Shown in pieces: positions 36,119 through 45,057 of a stretch of 64,000 nucleotides of DNA. The notes beneath the pieces are model-generated. The model was not told where the DNA came from and did no database searches. It was given only the letters and a program-made list of their open reading frames with translations. The first letter of the stretch is position 1. Every line of letters starts with the position of its first letter. The translations under genes were made by a program, and so were the position numbers. Origin of the DNA: Hydromonas sp. (GTDB lineage: Bacteria; Pseudomonadota; Gammaproteobacteria; Burkholderiales; Burkholderiaceae); contig JAFEII010000033.1 in assembly GCA_017495165.1 (NCBI GenBank), positions 1 through 64,000 of the forward strand. Direction: 5' to 3'.

Positions 36119-37732
36119 TTGACAACCCCGACCCAAACCTTGCTTGAACAGCGCTTAAATTTACTCAACACCAGCGCCAATCGCCATCTTTTAACTGGCG
36201 GTTTGCGCGGCATTGAGCGCGAAACCTTGCGCGTCAACTCAGACGGCGCACTCAACATCAGCGCGCACCCCGCCGCATTGGGCGCGGCGCTCACGCATCC
36301 GTTGATTACCACGGATTATTCTGAATCGTTGCTTGAATTCATCACGCCCGCATCCGTCAACGCAGATGCGGCGCTTAACGAATTGGACGCGATTCACCGC
36401 TTTGCTTACACGCAATTGGGCGCGCAAAAATTGTGGAGTCAATCCATGCCATGCCATTTGCCAAGCGAAGCAGACATCCCAATTGCGTGGTACGGCAATT
36501 CGCACATCGGCATGCTCAAACACGTGTATCGGCGCGGTTTGGCGCTGCGCTATGGCAAAGCCATGCAATGCATTGCGGGCATTCATTACAACTACTCGTT
36601 TGATGATGCGCTCTGGCAAGCCTTGCCAGATGCGCGTGCCAGCCAGCTCAACGCGCAAGACTTGCAATCTGAGCGCTACATTGATGTGATTCGCAACTTT
36701 CACCGCTACAGCTGGATTTTGATGTATTTGTTCGGCGCGTCGCCCGCGTTATCGAGCGACTTTTTGCGCGGCCATGCGCATGGTTTAGAAACCTTATCGG
36801 GCGACACCTTATATTTGCCATACGCCACGAGTTTGCGCATGTCAGATTTGGGCTATCAAAACAACGCCCAAGACGGCTTGGTGCCGCCATACAACACCTT
36901 GCGCGAATACATGAGCAGCCTGTCCCGCGCCGTGCGCAAACCCTACGCAGCCTATGAAGCGCTGGGCACGCAACGCGACGGTCAATGGGTGCAAATCAAT
37001 ACCAACGTGTTGCAAATTGAGAACGAATTTTACGCCACCATTCGGCCAAAACGTGTGATTAAAAGCGGCGAGCGTCCAGTTGAAGCGCTGTGTTCGCGCG
37101 GCGTGCAGTATATTGAAGTGCGTTGCATGGACATCAACCCATTTGACTCAATGGGGATTAACTTGCAAACCTCGCGTTTCCTCGATGCGTTTTTGATGTT
37201 CTGTGCCTTGAGCGACAGCCCGCCGACCAATCAGACAGAATGGGATGAAAACGCAGAAAACTTCTCGCGCGTGGTAAAGCAAGGGCGCAAGCCAGGGTTA
37301 GAGTTGAGCAAAAACGGCCAAACCATTGCCATGACGGATTGGGCGACTGATTTACTCAACCAAATCGGCTTGATTGCCGATGCAATGGACCGCGCAGCGG
37401 GCAGCCAAGAATTTGGCGCCAGCATTGCCGCACAAAAAGCCAAGGTATTGGACGCAAACCTCACGCCGTCGGCGCAAGTCTTGCAAGCGTTGACGCAGCA
37501 TGGCGGCTCGTTTAATGCCTTTGCTTTGGCGCAAAGCGAATTGATTGCCAATGAGTTTAAAGCGCGCCCACTGAGCGCCGCGCAATTGGCCGATTTTGCC
37601 GCAATGGCGCAAACCTCCATCAATCAACAGCTTGAAATCGAGCGCAACCAAACGGGAGATTTTGATGCGTTCATCACCGATTATCGCTCCAGAACCTCAA
37701 GCAACACGTGCTGTGATGAGGAAAACGCCTAA
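36119..37732 (+). CDS. gshA: Glutamate-cysteine ligase GshA (TTG start)
   Basis: A 537-residue first enzyme of glutathione synthesis, class I (E. coli type). Visible family segments are LRGIERETLRV, TDYSESLLEFITP, AGIHYNYSF, LMYLFGASPA and IEVRCMDINPFDSMGI. No in-frame ATG or GTG precedes the conserved N-terminus; the only plausible start is TTG at 36119, without a clear ribosome site. This predicts weak translation initiation. gshB is not in the window. Confidence 0.93.
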   Translation: MTTPTQTLLEQRLNLLNTSANRHLLTGGLRGIERETLRVNSDGALNISAHPAALGAALTHPLITTDYSESLLEFITPASVNADAALNELDAIHRFAYTQLGAQKLWSQSMPCHLPSEADIPIAWYGNSHIGMLKHVYRRGLALRYGKAMQCIAGIHYNYSFDDALWQALPDARASQLNAQDLQSERYIDVIRNFHRYSWILMYLFGASPALSSDFLRGHAHGLETLSGDTLYLPYATSLRMSDLGYQNNAQDGLVPPYNTLREYMSSLSRAVRKPYAAYEALGTQRDGQWVQINTNVLQIENEFYATIRPKRVIKSGERPVEALCSRGVQYIEVRCMDINPFDSMGINLQTSRFLDAFLMFCALSDSPPTNQTEWDENAENFSRVVKQGRKPGLELSKNGQTIAMTDWATDLLNQIGLIADAMDRAAGSQEFGASIAAQKAKVLDANLTPSAQVLQALTQHGGSFNAFALAQSELIANEFKARPLSAAQLADFAAMAQTSINQQLEIERNQTGDFDAFITDYRSRTSSNTCCDEENA

Positions 37733-38011
37733 GATTTTAAGAAGTGCTGTATTCATAAAAAACACTGGGTAAAGGCAATGGTTTTTTGTAAATGTGAGGT
37801 TGTGTGGCAGAGCCGTGCTAAAATAAACGCCGACCGCGTATAGTCAACGGGCGTATTACCCCCATGCAAAAGCGCTTAATCGCTCGGGCAGTTGCTGAAA
37901 CGCTGCATTGAGTGTTTTTTAACCTTACGTTTTTACAATGTTTTTAATTCTTTTTTGAAGTGCTGTTCTGTTAAAAACTGAGTGCTACCCAATAATCATG
38001 GAGTGATTTTT

Positions 38012-38572
38012 ATGTTTGGAATTAAGAAGTTTTTTGATAATAGAAAAGAGATTAAGCAAGAAGCAGAAAACCGTAGGCTTGCTGAGATTGAAGCGAAAAA
38101 TGAGAGTCGAAAATTGATCATTTTGCAGATACAAAATAATCAACTGCCCGTTTTTGAGGTTGCTGGACTTACTTTGCAAAGAAATGAAGTAGTGCATTGG
38201 CAACAGCCATGCTTCGAGATGGCTGAGCGAGTGGTTAAGCGCGAATATGTAGGTGGTAGCAAAGGTGTAAGTGTGCGCGTTATGAAGGGTCTATCTGTTA
38301 GTTTTGGTAAGCAGCGTGGTAAATTTGAATCAGAAACTGGCGTTGTACAAATCAGCACAGGTGACTTTATTGTGACCAATAAACGTCTGATTTATACATC
38401 AAATAAAAAATCATTTTCTCATCACCACGAGAAAATAATCTCGATTACACATTTTGAAGATGGCATAGGAGTTGTCACGCCAACAGGCACGATGCGCACC
38501 ATTGGTTACTATAAAAGCGAAAACCAACCTGTCATTGAGGCGATCATAAAAGCTGTGCAGCGTAATATTTAG
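38012..38572 (+). CDS. Hypothetical protein with basic N-terminal helix and PH-like domain
   Basis: 186 residues, unrecognised family. ATG 38012 has GGAG upstream; an in-frame GTG at 37982 is less likely. Residues 1-35 are a charged helix (KEIKQEAENRRLAEIEAK). The remainder is beta-rich, with ISTGDFIVTNKRLIYTSNKK, a pattern seen in bacterial PH-like modules (a TNKRLIY strand). No signal peptide or membrane segment. More AT-rich than the neighbours. It stands alone in 280 bp of upstream non-coding DNA, with a 10-bp direct repeat GAAGTGCTGT at 37741 and 37957. Confidence 0.65.
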   Translation: MFGIKKFFDNRKEIKQEAENRRLAEIEAKNESRKLIILQIQNNQLPVFEVAGLTLQRNEVVHWQQPCFEMAERVVKREYVGGSKGVSVRVMKGLSVSFGKQRGKFESETGVVQISTGDFIVTNKRLIYTSNKKSFSHHHEKIISITHFEDGIGVVTPTGTMRTIGYYKSENQPVIEAIIKAVQRNI

Positions 38573-38874
38573 TAACCCGTAACACAGTTAAGTCGTAGGC
38601 CGTATTCGCGCAGCAATACGGTGCATGTCTAAACAAAAAATCAATTTTTGAACCCACTACGCCATTTCTCCCTTAAACCCGAAAAGTCATTTTTGCCGTT
38701 TCGGGTTTGAGACTGGTCAACGTTTCCATCCCCTATCACCAACAAAAGTCAGAATCTAACGTGCTCTCCGATTGCTGAGTGCAAAATGACCGCTAAGCCT
38801 GAAAAATCACCTGTTCCCGCGAGAATCGCCGTGTTAAAGTGATCGTGTATCCTTTATAAAATTAGAAGTAGTTC
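38573..38874. other. Intergenic region with two hairpins
   Basis: Contains CCGTATT (38600-38606)/AATACGG (38615-38621) and a 10-bp pair AAACCCGAAA (38675-38684)/TTTCGGGTTT (38699-38708). Neither has a T tract. TATAAA at 38855-38860 could be a -10 box for the genes that follow. No RNA gene recognised. Confidence 0.4.
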
Positions 38875-39039
38875 ATGCTTCAAAAACGTTGGATAGTCAT
38901 TACAAATCCGAGTCGAGTTCCGCGCTCCGTCCAAATTATCGCGTATGATGCGCCATCCCATGTGGAAGAAACTTTCATTTTGCGGGGCAATGTTGTCCGC
39001 ATCCTTATTTTTGCAAACCCAATTGGGCTCAAAAAATAG
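38875..39039 (+). CDS. Possible 54-residue small protein upstream of the methyltransferase
   Basis: An ATG-initiated frame of 54 codons (begins MLQKRWIVITNPSRVP, ends ANPIGLKK) whose stop lies 2 bp before the next gene's ATG. That fits translational coupling. The ribosome site is poor and no family is recognised. It might instead be a leader or chance frame. Confidence 0.35.
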   Translation: MLQKRWIVITNPSRVPRSVQIIAYDAPSHVEETFILRGNVVRILIFANPIGLKK

Positions 39040-39041
39040 AC

Positions 39042-39740
39042 ATGCCTGCGTTTTACGCCATGTACTCTTTTATGAAGCCCGCCATGACCGCTTATCAAAC
39101 CAAGCGCGACACCATTGACATCAATCACGCCACCTCACTTTTAATTCAATCCTTACTCGACCGCAATCAATTTAGCGACGATGAGGGCGCGGCGCTCGCG
39201 CAAGGCATTTCATCGGCGGCATGGCCGCTGTTTGGTCTGGTCTGGCCATCAGGCATTGTATTGGCGCAAGAGATGAGTGTGCGCGAATTGGCAGGGCGCA
39301 AAATATTAGAAATCGGCTGCGGCCTAGGCTTGGCCAGCTTGATCGCCAAACAGCGCGGCGCAGATATTTGCGCCAGCGATGCGCACCCGCTCACGCAGTT
39401 GTTCCTAAATAACAATGCAACACTCAATGACATTGAAAACGTGCCTTACAGCGAAGGCTGTTGGCACAAAACCTACCCAAGTTTAGGCCGCTTTGATTTT
39501 ATTATTGGCAGCGATGTTTTGTATGAGCGCGACGAAGCGGGCGTTTTGGCGGGTTTTATTGGCAGACACGCCAATCCCACCTGCGAAGTACTCATCGTTG
39601 ACCCAAATCGGGGCAACCGCAGCCACTTTAAACGCCACATGGCGCAACAAAATTTCACATTGAGCGAAACGCCCGTATTGGGTAAAATAATCAACGGTGC
39701 GGCATATAAAGGCCGCTTGATGCAGTATGTGCGCAAATAA
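39042..39740 (+). CDS. Class I SAM-dependent methyltransferase (METTL21/PrmA-like)
   Basis: A 232-residue Rossmann methyltransferase. Motif I is ILEIGCGLGLASLIAK, followed by the acidic loop CASDAHPL and the post-II segment FDFIIGSDVLYERDE. These resemble the lysine-methyltransferase (Methyltransf_16) group. Protein lysine methylation is a family-based guess; the target is unknown. Two earlier in-frame Met codons sit within the first 15 residues, so the exact start is uncertain. Confidence 0.78.
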   Translation: MPAFYAMYSFMKPAMTAYQTKRDTIDINHATSLLIQSLLDRNQFSDDEGAALAQGISSAAWPLFGLVWPSGIVLAQEMSVRELAGRKILEIGCGLGLASLIAKQRGADICASDAHPLTQLFLNNNATLNDIENVPYSEGCWHKTYPSLGRFDFIIGSDVLYERDEAGVLAGFIGRHANPTCEVLIVDPNRGNRSHFKRHMAQQNFTLSETPVLGKIINGAAYKGRLMQYVRK

Positions 39741-39892
39741 ACATTTACTCGAACGAGTCCACTTGAAAATGCGCTGTACACCGGCTCACAATTGTCTTAC
39801 AGTCATTTAAGTACCAATTTGCACGCTCGTTCTCTATCAATATGCGGCATGTTTTGATAGAATGGCGAGCTAATACAACGCAGGAGTGAAAT

Positions 39893-40852
39893 GTGCGACC
39901 AATATTTTTAGATTTTGAGCAAGCCGTTGCCGAACTTGAAGGCAAAATTGAGGAATTACGCTTGGTGCAAAGTGATTCAGCCGTCGATATTTCTGAGGAA
40001 ATCAAACGCCTTAAGAAAAAAAGCGATGAATACACCAAAGAGATTTACAGCAAATTAAGCTCATGGCAAGTCTCGCAAGTGGCCCGACATCCGCAGCGGC
40101 CATACACGCAAGACTACATCGATGAGATTTTTACCGATTTTCATGAGCTACACGGTGACCGCAATTACGCCGATGATTTATCAATTGTTGGCGGCTTGGC
40201 GCGGTTTGACGGGCAAGCCTGCATGGTGATTGGCCACCAAAAAGGCCGCGACACCAAAGAACGTGCACTGCGTAATTTTGGCATGCCGCGCCCAGAAGGT
40301 TATCGCAAAGCCTTGCGCTTGATGAAAGTGGCCGAAAAATTCAAATTGCCCGTGTTTACATTTGTGGACACACCCGGCGCGTATCCAGGCATTGGCGCTG
40401 AAGAGCGCGGTCAATCGGAAGCGATTGGGCGTAATTTGTTTGAAATGGCCAAACTCGACACGCCAATTATTACCACCATCATTGGCGAGGGCGGTTCAGG
40501 CGGCGCATTGGCAATTGCGGTGGCAGATACCGTCATGATGATGCAATTCTCAACCTACTCGGTGATTTCGCCTGAAGGTTGCGCGTCTATTTTGTGGAAA
40601 AGCGCAGACAAAGCGCCCGAGGCAGCAGAAGCCTTGGGTTTGACCGCACCCCGCATCAAACAGCTGGGCTTGATTGACCGCATCGTGGCAGAGCCAACTG
40701 GCGGTGCGCACCGTGACTACAAACACACCGCACAAACCCTCAAAGCCGCGCTGGCCGATTCACTGGCGCAAGCGCAAAGCCTTAGCCCAGCTGAATTACG
40801 CGCCAAACGCCTGCAACGCTTAATGGATTACGGCAACTATGCAGAAAAATGA
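39893..40852 (+). CDS. accA: Acetyl-CoA carboxylase carboxyltransferase subunit alpha (GTG start)
   Basis: A 319-residue subunit that pairs with AccD to make malonyl-CoA for fatty-acid synthesis. The N-terminal [19 protein letters not shown] is family-typical and sets the start at GTG 39893; an overlapping ATG at 39891 leads to a stop. AGGAG lies upstream. Catalytic-core marks are [38 protein letters not shown], and [15 protein letters not shown]. Its end overlaps tilS by 14 bp, so the two are co-transcribed. Confidence 0.97.
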   Translation: MRPIFLDFEQAVAELEGKIEELRLVQSDSAVDISEEIKRLKKKSDEYTKEIYSKLSSWQVSQVARHPQRPYTQDYIDEIFTDFHELHGDRNYADDLSIVGGLARFDGQACMVIGHQKGRDTKERALRNFGMPRPEGYRKALRLMKVAEKFKLPVFTFVDTPGAYPGIGAEERGQSEAIGRNLFEMAKLDTPIITTIIGEGGSGGALAIAVADTVMMMQFSTYSVISPEGCASILWKSADKAPEAAEALGLTAPRIKQLGLIDRIVAEPTGGAHRDYKHTAQTLKAALADSLAQAQSLSPAELRAKRLQRLMDYGNYAEK

Positions 40853-42101
40853 GTTTGATTCGCTCAACCAAACACGCGGTGATTGTGCAAACAATCCCGC
40901 GTTTTTAATACGCTTGGCGCACGACGCATATCCAACCAATCCGCTGGCCGTGGCATTAAGCGGCGGCGCAGATTCAATGGCGCTGTTATTTGCCGCCCAA
41001 ACCGTGGCGCGCGCGCGCAACGTGCAATTAACCGCATTTCACATTCACCATGATTTACAAAAAGAGGCCGACGATTGGCTGGTTTTTATCCGTGACTATT
41101 GCGCCGCGCAGCAGATTACATTTGCCAGCAAACGCTTGGATTCAAGCAGCCGCCGCGCCGCTCAAAGCATTGAAGAATGGGCGCGCCAAGGCCGTTATGC
41201 GGCACTCACGCAATTGGCACACGCACACAACATCAGCACCATTTGGCTCGCGCAGCACCAAGACGATCAAATCGAAACCCATTTGTTACAAAAAAAACGC
41301 GGCGCAGGCGCAAAAGGCTTGGCCGCCATGCCGCATCAAATAGAACGCGCCAACGTGGTTTGGGTGCGGCCTTGGCTCGATGCAGCCAAGTCGCAGATTG
41401 AGGCATTCATCAACGCGCACCATATTGCGCACATCAACGACCCATCCAATCATGACCCGCGTTTTGCGCGCAACGCGCTGCGCCAGCGATTAAAAACCCA
41501 AACGCCCAGCGAGCGCCAACAGGTTTTGCAAGACATCGCGAGCGCCCAAGCGCAATATGCCGCCCAAACCCAATGGGCAGCGCCGATATTGGCCGCGCAC
41601 CTTGCACCGCATCAGCCAGAGATTGGCGAACACGCGCGGCTTAAATTGACCTGCCTACAAGGCCAGGCAGATGACGCGCAAAAGATTTTATTGCGCGCAT
41701 GGTTGGCGCAATTAAACCTGCGCATGCCCAGTCAAGCCGCGCTGAACGAGTTGCTTAAACAACTCCACAACCCGCGCGCCGATCAGCACATGTGCTGGCA
41801 ACACGCAGATGGCTGGGCAATCACGTTGTTCCGCCAACAAATCATTGTGGCCACCTTGCGCCCAAACGGCGCGTGGTTTCTAACGCCAACCATACAACAA
41901 ATGATGGTGGAAAACAATTGGACGGCACAGCCACGCACAGGCGGCGAGCGGATTCGACTGGCCGCCAATCGGCCGCACATCAGCTTACAAAATGCGTATT
42001 TGCAAGCACAAATCCCACCCATGCTGCGTGCGCAATTGCCATTGCTCTACCAAAACGGCGTATTGCGCTGGGCTGTGGGCGTGGGCGAACATGTGGTTTA
42101 A
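40839..42101 (+). CDS. tilS: tRNA(Ile)-lysidine synthase
   Basis: A 420-residue enzyme that attaches lysine to C34 of tRNA-Ile(CAU). The PP-loop ATPase motif is [12 protein letters not shown], then [27 protein letters not shown] and the loop [10 protein letters not shown]. The C-terminal third is the more variable tRNA-binding region. It starts within the last codons of accA, the order often seen in Betaproteobacteria. The next gene, tag, begins 20 bp later. Confidence 0.95.
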   Translation: MQKNEFDSLNQTRGDCANNPAFLIRLAHDAYPTNPLAVALSGGADSMALLFAAQTVARARNVQLTAFHIHHDLQKEADDWLVFIRDYCAAQQITFASKRLDSSSRRAAQSIEEWARQGRYAALTQLAHAHNISTIWLAQHQDDQIETHLLQKKRGAGAKGLAAMPHQIERANVVWVRPWLDAAKSQIEAFINAHHIAHINDPSNHDPRFARNALRQRLKTQTPSERQQVLQDIASAQAQYAAQTQWAAPILAAHLAPHQPEIGEHARLKLTCLQGQADDAQKILLRAWLAQLNLRMPSQAALNELLKQLHNPRADQHMCWQHADGWAITLFRQQIIVATLRPNGAWFLTPTIQQMMVENNWTAQPRTGGERIRLAANRPHISLQNAYLQAQIPPMLRAQLPLLYQNGVLRWAVGVGEHVV

Positions 42102-42121
42102 TTTTTTAGGAAAGAGTCTAT

Positions 42122-42700
42122 ATGAGCGACGCAAACACAGAAAACCTCATCAATCAACGCTGCTTTTGGTGCAGCAAGGATGCGATGTACACGGATTATC
42201 ATGACAACGAATGGGGCGTGCCAACCCACGATGACGTGCGGTTATTTGAAAAAATTTGCTTAGAAGGTTTTCAATCAGGCTTATCTTGGTACACAATTTT
42301 AAAGCGGCGCGAAGGCTTTCGCCAAGCCTTTGCCCAGTTTGATATAAAAAAAGTCGCGGTTTTTAATGAAGCAAACATCCAAGCACTATTACAAAACGAG
42401 GGCATCATCAGGCACAAAGGCAAAATCGAAGCCACCATCAACAACGCCCAACGCGCATTGGTGCTGATTGAAGAGTTTGGCTCGCTTGACGCATACTTTT
42501 GGAAATTCGTCCCGCCAGCCAGTGAGCGCCCAGCCAACATCACCCGCGCCACCATGCCCGCCAGCACACCAACCTCAACGCGATTAAGCAAAGACCTAAA
42601 AAAACGCGGCTGGAAATTTGTCGGTCCAACCACGTGCTATGCGTTTATGCAGGCCATGGGATTGGTCAATGACCATTTGGAAGGGTGTATGAAGCGCTAA
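42122..42700 (+). CDS. tag: DNA-3-methyladenine glycosylase I
   Basis: A 192-residue base-excision enzyme removing 3-methyladenine. The zinc-binding N-terminal Cys motif is RCFWCSKDAMYTDYHDNEWG. The catalytic-pocket segment is EGFQSGLSWYTILKRREGF, and the C-terminal KFVGPTTCYAFMQAMGLVNDH carries further zinc ligands. AGGAAAG precedes the ATG. Its 3' end is closed by the hairpin terminator at 42742. Confidence 0.97.
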   Translation: MSDANTENLINQRCFWCSKDAMYTDYHDNEWGVPTHDDVRLFEKICLEGFQSGLSWYTILKRREGFRQAFAQFDIKKVAVFNEANIQALLQNEGIIRHKGKIEATINNAQRALVLIEEFGSLDAYFWKFVPPASERPANITRATMPASTPTSTRLSKDLKKRGWKFVGPTTCYAFMQAMGLVNDHLEGCMKR

Positions 42701-42741
42701 AGTGATTTTACAAAGCCGTTGAGGGTGATTTTCAGACGTAG

Positions 42742-42770
42742 AAAAGCAAGGCCGAAGCCTTGCTTTTAAA
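42742..42770 (+). terminator. Terminator of the accA-tilS-tag unit
   Basis: A perfect 11-bp stem, AAAAGCAAGGC (42742-42752) with GCCTTGCTTTT (42757-42767), tetraloop CGAA. Confidence 0.9.
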
Positions 42771-42774
42771 TTTT

Positions 42775-42797
42775 TGGTCGGAAAGGGACTCGAACAA
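42775..42797 (-). other. tRNA 3'-end-like fragment (possible att remnant)
   Basis: On the minus strand it reads TTCGAGTCC then CTTTCCGACCA, like a T-loop, acceptor 3' strand and CCA. The matching 5' T-stem and the rest of a tRNA are missing, so it is not a functional gene. Such stubs often mark integration sites. The toxin-antitoxin pair lies just beyond. Confidence 0.35.
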
Positions 42798-42943
42798 TGG
42801 TATTTAAGGATTTGATTTAATGGTTTTCTAATCTGAAATAACATCCCTAGCCATTATTCAATGCGTAAAGCCATCACAGGCGATATACGGTGCGTTCGTT
42901 AGCATGTGTGACAATGCGGCGCGGCGGGCTGTGTTGCCTCATT

Positions 42944-43237
42944 TCAACGAATCGTCAGCTCACAATGTTGCCCTGTCCGAATCAATAAAGAGATAAGCAT
43001 ATCAATACTAAATTTATCCCACTTTCCTTGCACCAAGTCAGACACACGTGCTTGACTTACACCAAACACCTGCGCCGCCGCCGTTTGTGTCCAGCCTTTA
43101 TCGGCAATGGTGTGGCGCAAGTGTTTCATTAAATCAGCACGCATACGCATCAGCTCTGATTCTTCATGTGAAAAACCAAGGTCTGCAAATACGTTACCTT
43201 CGCTTTCGGTAATCGCTTCTATTGTTTCAGTTCTCAT
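42944..43237 (-). CDS. higA: XRE-family antitoxin (HigA-like)
   Basis: A 97-residue protein. A helix-turn-helix domain in the second half (WTQTAAAQVFGVSQARVSDL) follows an acidic N-terminal helix (ESEGNVFADLGFSHEESE). It is the second gene of the pair: its ATG overlaps the toxin stop by one base (TAATG). It should neutralise the toxin and bind the operator at 43561-43581. Toxin-first order is that of HigBA modules. Confidence 0.85.
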   Translation of the reverse strand: MRTETIEAITESEGNVFADLGFSHEESELMRMRADLMKHLRHTIADKGWTQTAAAQVFGVSQARVSDLVQGKWDKFSIDMLISLLIRTGQHCELTIR

Positions 43238-43554
43238 TATTTTTCCCCTATTTGTTTGTAACGTTGTTTTGCTGTATCAATATCGGTTTGAGCGGTTTTG
43301 CTCGTTTTCTTTTGAAAGGCGTGCAACACATAAATGGCTTCGTCAAACTTTGCCACATATATAATCCGCCATTCACCTTGCACACGCACCCTAATTTCAT
43401 AAGCCCCCGCGCCTACTGTTTTCATCGGTTTAAAATCACTTGGTTGCAATCCGTTCTGTATTGCATGTAAATTAAAACCAGCATCACGCCGTGCATCAAG
43501 TGGGAAACTTTTTAAGTCATCAAGGCTTGAGCCAACAAACAATAATTTTTTCAT
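43237..43554 (-). CDS. higB: RelE/HigB-family (Gp49-like) toxin
   Basis: A 105-residue ribosome-dependent mRNA interferase-type toxin by family. The core is GAYEIRVRVQGEWRIIYVAKF followed by YVLHAFQKKTSKT, typical of phage-derived Gp49-like HigB. ATG 43554 is preferred over an upstream TTG. There is almost no room for a ribosome site between the predicted transcription start and the ATG. Confidence 0.87.
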   Translation of the reverse strand: MKKLLFVGSSLDDLKSFPLDARRDAGFNLHAIQNGLQPSDFKPMKTVGAGAYEIRVRVQGEWRIIYVAKFDEAIYVLHAFQKKTSKTAQTDIDTAKQRYKQIGEK

Positions 43555-43560
43555 GATTTT

Positions 43561-43589
43561 ATTATACAAGTATTTGTATAAAACACAAC
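43561..43589 (-). promoter_or_regulatory. higBA promoter with overlapping palindromic operator
   Basis: A perfect palindrome TTATACAA-GTAT-TTGTATAA (43562-43581) covers the minus-strand -10 box TATAAT (43566-43561). A weak -35, TTGTGT, lies 16 bp upstream. Antitoxin binding there would block transcription. The predicted start lies about at the toxin ATG (43554), suggesting a leaderless or nearly leaderless mRNA. Confidence 0.65.
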
Positions 43590-43620
43590 GTAAAAAACCG
43601 TTTCATTTTTGCCTTTTTGT

Positions 43621-43664
43621 GGGTACATTTTCAGCTCAATTATAATGTACCCGCAAATGTACCC
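43621..43664. repeat. Iteron-like cluster of GGGTACATT/AATGTACCC
   Basis: One inverted copy, GGGTACATT (43621-43629), and two direct copies, AATGTACCC (43644-43652 and 43656-43664), spaced 12 bp apart. The pattern resembles integrase arm sites or a regulator operator. It lies between higBA and the tRNA-Leu gene. Confidence 0.5.
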
Positions 43665-43711
43665 GCACATTTTTTAGATGTCAATAAACGTACTAGACAA
43701 ACCTAGACGTG

Positions 43712-43747
43712 AAAAAGCCCGTAAACACTTAAGTTTACAGGCTTTTT
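43712..43747 (-). terminator. Terminator downstream of tRNA-Leu
   Basis: AAAAAGCC-C-GTAAAC pairs with GTTTAC-A-GGCTTTTT around loop ACTTAA, with one internal mismatch. A and T runs on both sides suit either direction. It lies about 30 nt past the tRNA-Leu 3' end. Confidence 0.75.
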
Positions 43748-43778
43748 GGACTTCTTTAGACTTCTTGAAACAATCTTG

Positions 43779-43863
43779 TGGTACGGAAGGGGGGACTCGA
43801 ACCCCCACACCTCACGGCGCCAGAACCTAAATCTGGTGCGTCTACCAATTCCGCCACTCCCGC
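43779..43863 (-). tRNA. tRNA-Leu(UAG)
   Basis: An 85-nt class II tRNA on the minus strand with a long variable arm and encoded CCA (43781-43779). The acceptor GCGGGAG pairs with CTTCCGT using G-U pairs. The anticodon stem-loop CCAGA-TTTAGGT-TCTGG gives anticodon TAG, reading CUA/CUN. Variable arm CGCCGTGAGGTG and T-loop TTCGAGT are present. Confidence 0.95.
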
Positions 43864-43954
43864 ACAAGCGAACATTGTACCCCAAGTATAAAAAAATGCA
43901 AAACACTACGTGCTAAAATAGCCATCTATTTTTAAAACACCCATGGGGAATTTT

Positions 43955-44347
43955 ATGCACGACAAACAAAAACTAAAAGAACGCCTAAGCGATTTGGCGT
44001 ACCGCGTCACCCAAGAACAGGCCACCGAACGCCCATTCACCAGCGATTTTGCGGAGCAATGGTCAAACGGCGCGTATCGCTGTGTGGTGTGCGATGCGCC
44101 GCTATTTGAGTCCGCCCATCAGTTTAATGCGGGCTGCGGCTGGCCGAGCTTTGATGCGCCAGTCAATGCAGCAGCGGTTCAAAACAAGCGTGACACAAGC
44201 GCAGGCATGGAACGGGTTGAAGTGGTTTGCGATACGTGTCATGCGCATTTGGGGCATGTATTTCCTGATGGCCCGCCTCAAACCACCGGTTTGCGCTATT
44301 GCATTAACGGTGCTGCCTTGAAATTTATCAAGACGACCTCAGATTGA
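43955..44347 (+). CDS. msrB: Peptide-methionine (R)-S-oxide reductase
   Basis: A 130-residue repair enzyme for methionine-R-sulfoxide. ATG 43955 has GGGGA upstream and is preferred over ATG 43943. Zinc-binding CxxC pairs are CVVC and CDTC. The catalytic region is [10 protein letters not shown] followed by [11 protein letters not shown] with the catalytic Cys. NAGCGWPSF is also family-typical. Single-domain form, cytosolic. Confidence 0.96.
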   Translation: MHDKQKLKERLSDLAYRVTQEQATERPFTSDFAEQWSNGAYRCVVCDAPLFESAHQFNAGCGWPSFDAPVNAAAVQNKRDTSAGMERVEVVCDTCHAHLGHVFPDGPPQTTGLRYCINGAALKFIKTTSD

Positions 44348-44499
44348 TTGGGTTTTGCGGTAGAATTGCGCCTTGCTAGAAGCGCCGTGCAAAATGGCTG
44401 CGTGAAAATGGCATGCGCCATTTACCTCTTAAAACAGATAAAGAAACGAATAAAGAAGCAAATAAACGAATCAATAGACCAATAAAGATAAAGAAATTT

Positions 44500-45057
44500 A
44501 TGCTTAAAACGATAATCGAGCTGTTTCCCGTGGTGTTCTTTTTTGCTGCGTTCAAATTAACCAATGACATGTTTAAAGCCACCGCCGTTGCAATTGTGTG
44601 TGCTGTATTACAAGTTGGTTTGATGAAATGGCAAAAAATCCAAATCAAACCCATTCATTGGTTTAGCGCAGGTTTGGTCATCATTTTGGGGGGCATCTCA
44701 ATTTACGTTCACAACCCGATGTTTTTAAAATGGAAATTCAGCGTTTTAGAATGGTGTTTGGGCGCAGCGATTTTAATCGGTCAATTTGCGTTTAATAAAA
44801 ACATGCTCAAATTACTGCTGGGGCAAGAGTTAACTCTGTCTGATGGCGTATGGAAAAAACTCGGCCTTATGTGGGCGGCATTTTTTATATTTTTGGGCAC
44901 ACTCAATATTTACATCGCGTATCAATATGACGACGCCGTTTGGGTCAACTTTAAAACCTACGGTTCATTGGGTTTGACCATGGCGTTTATGTTGGTGCAA
45001 AGTCTTTGGATCAGCCGCCACATGCAAGACGACACCGCCGATACGGAGACGCTATAA
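44500..45057 (+). CDS. yciB: Inner-membrane septation protein YciB
   Basis: A 185-residue, five-to-six-helix membrane protein of the IspZ/YciB family linked to cell-envelope synthesis. ATG 44500 gives the family N-terminus LKTIIELFPVVFFFAAF. Other marks are WFSAGLVIILGGISIY, FNKNMLKLLLGQEL and WAAFFIFLGTLNIYIAYQY. It is first of a tight yciB-bolA-ppiC set; bolA starts on the base after its stop. Confidence 0.93.
   Translation: MLKTIIELFPVVFFFAAFKLTNDMFKATAVAIVCAVLQVGLMKWQKIQIKPIHWFSAGLVIILGGISIYVHNPMFLKWKFSVLEWCLGAAILIGQFAFNKNMLKLLLGQELTLSDGVWKKLGLMWAAFFIFLGTLNIYIAYQYDDAVWVNFKTYGSLGLTMAFMLVQSLWISRHMQDDTADTETL

Noticed and set aside
42775-42797. A functional tRNA gene
   Set aside because: Only the 3' part is present; no anticodon, D arm or 5' T-stem.
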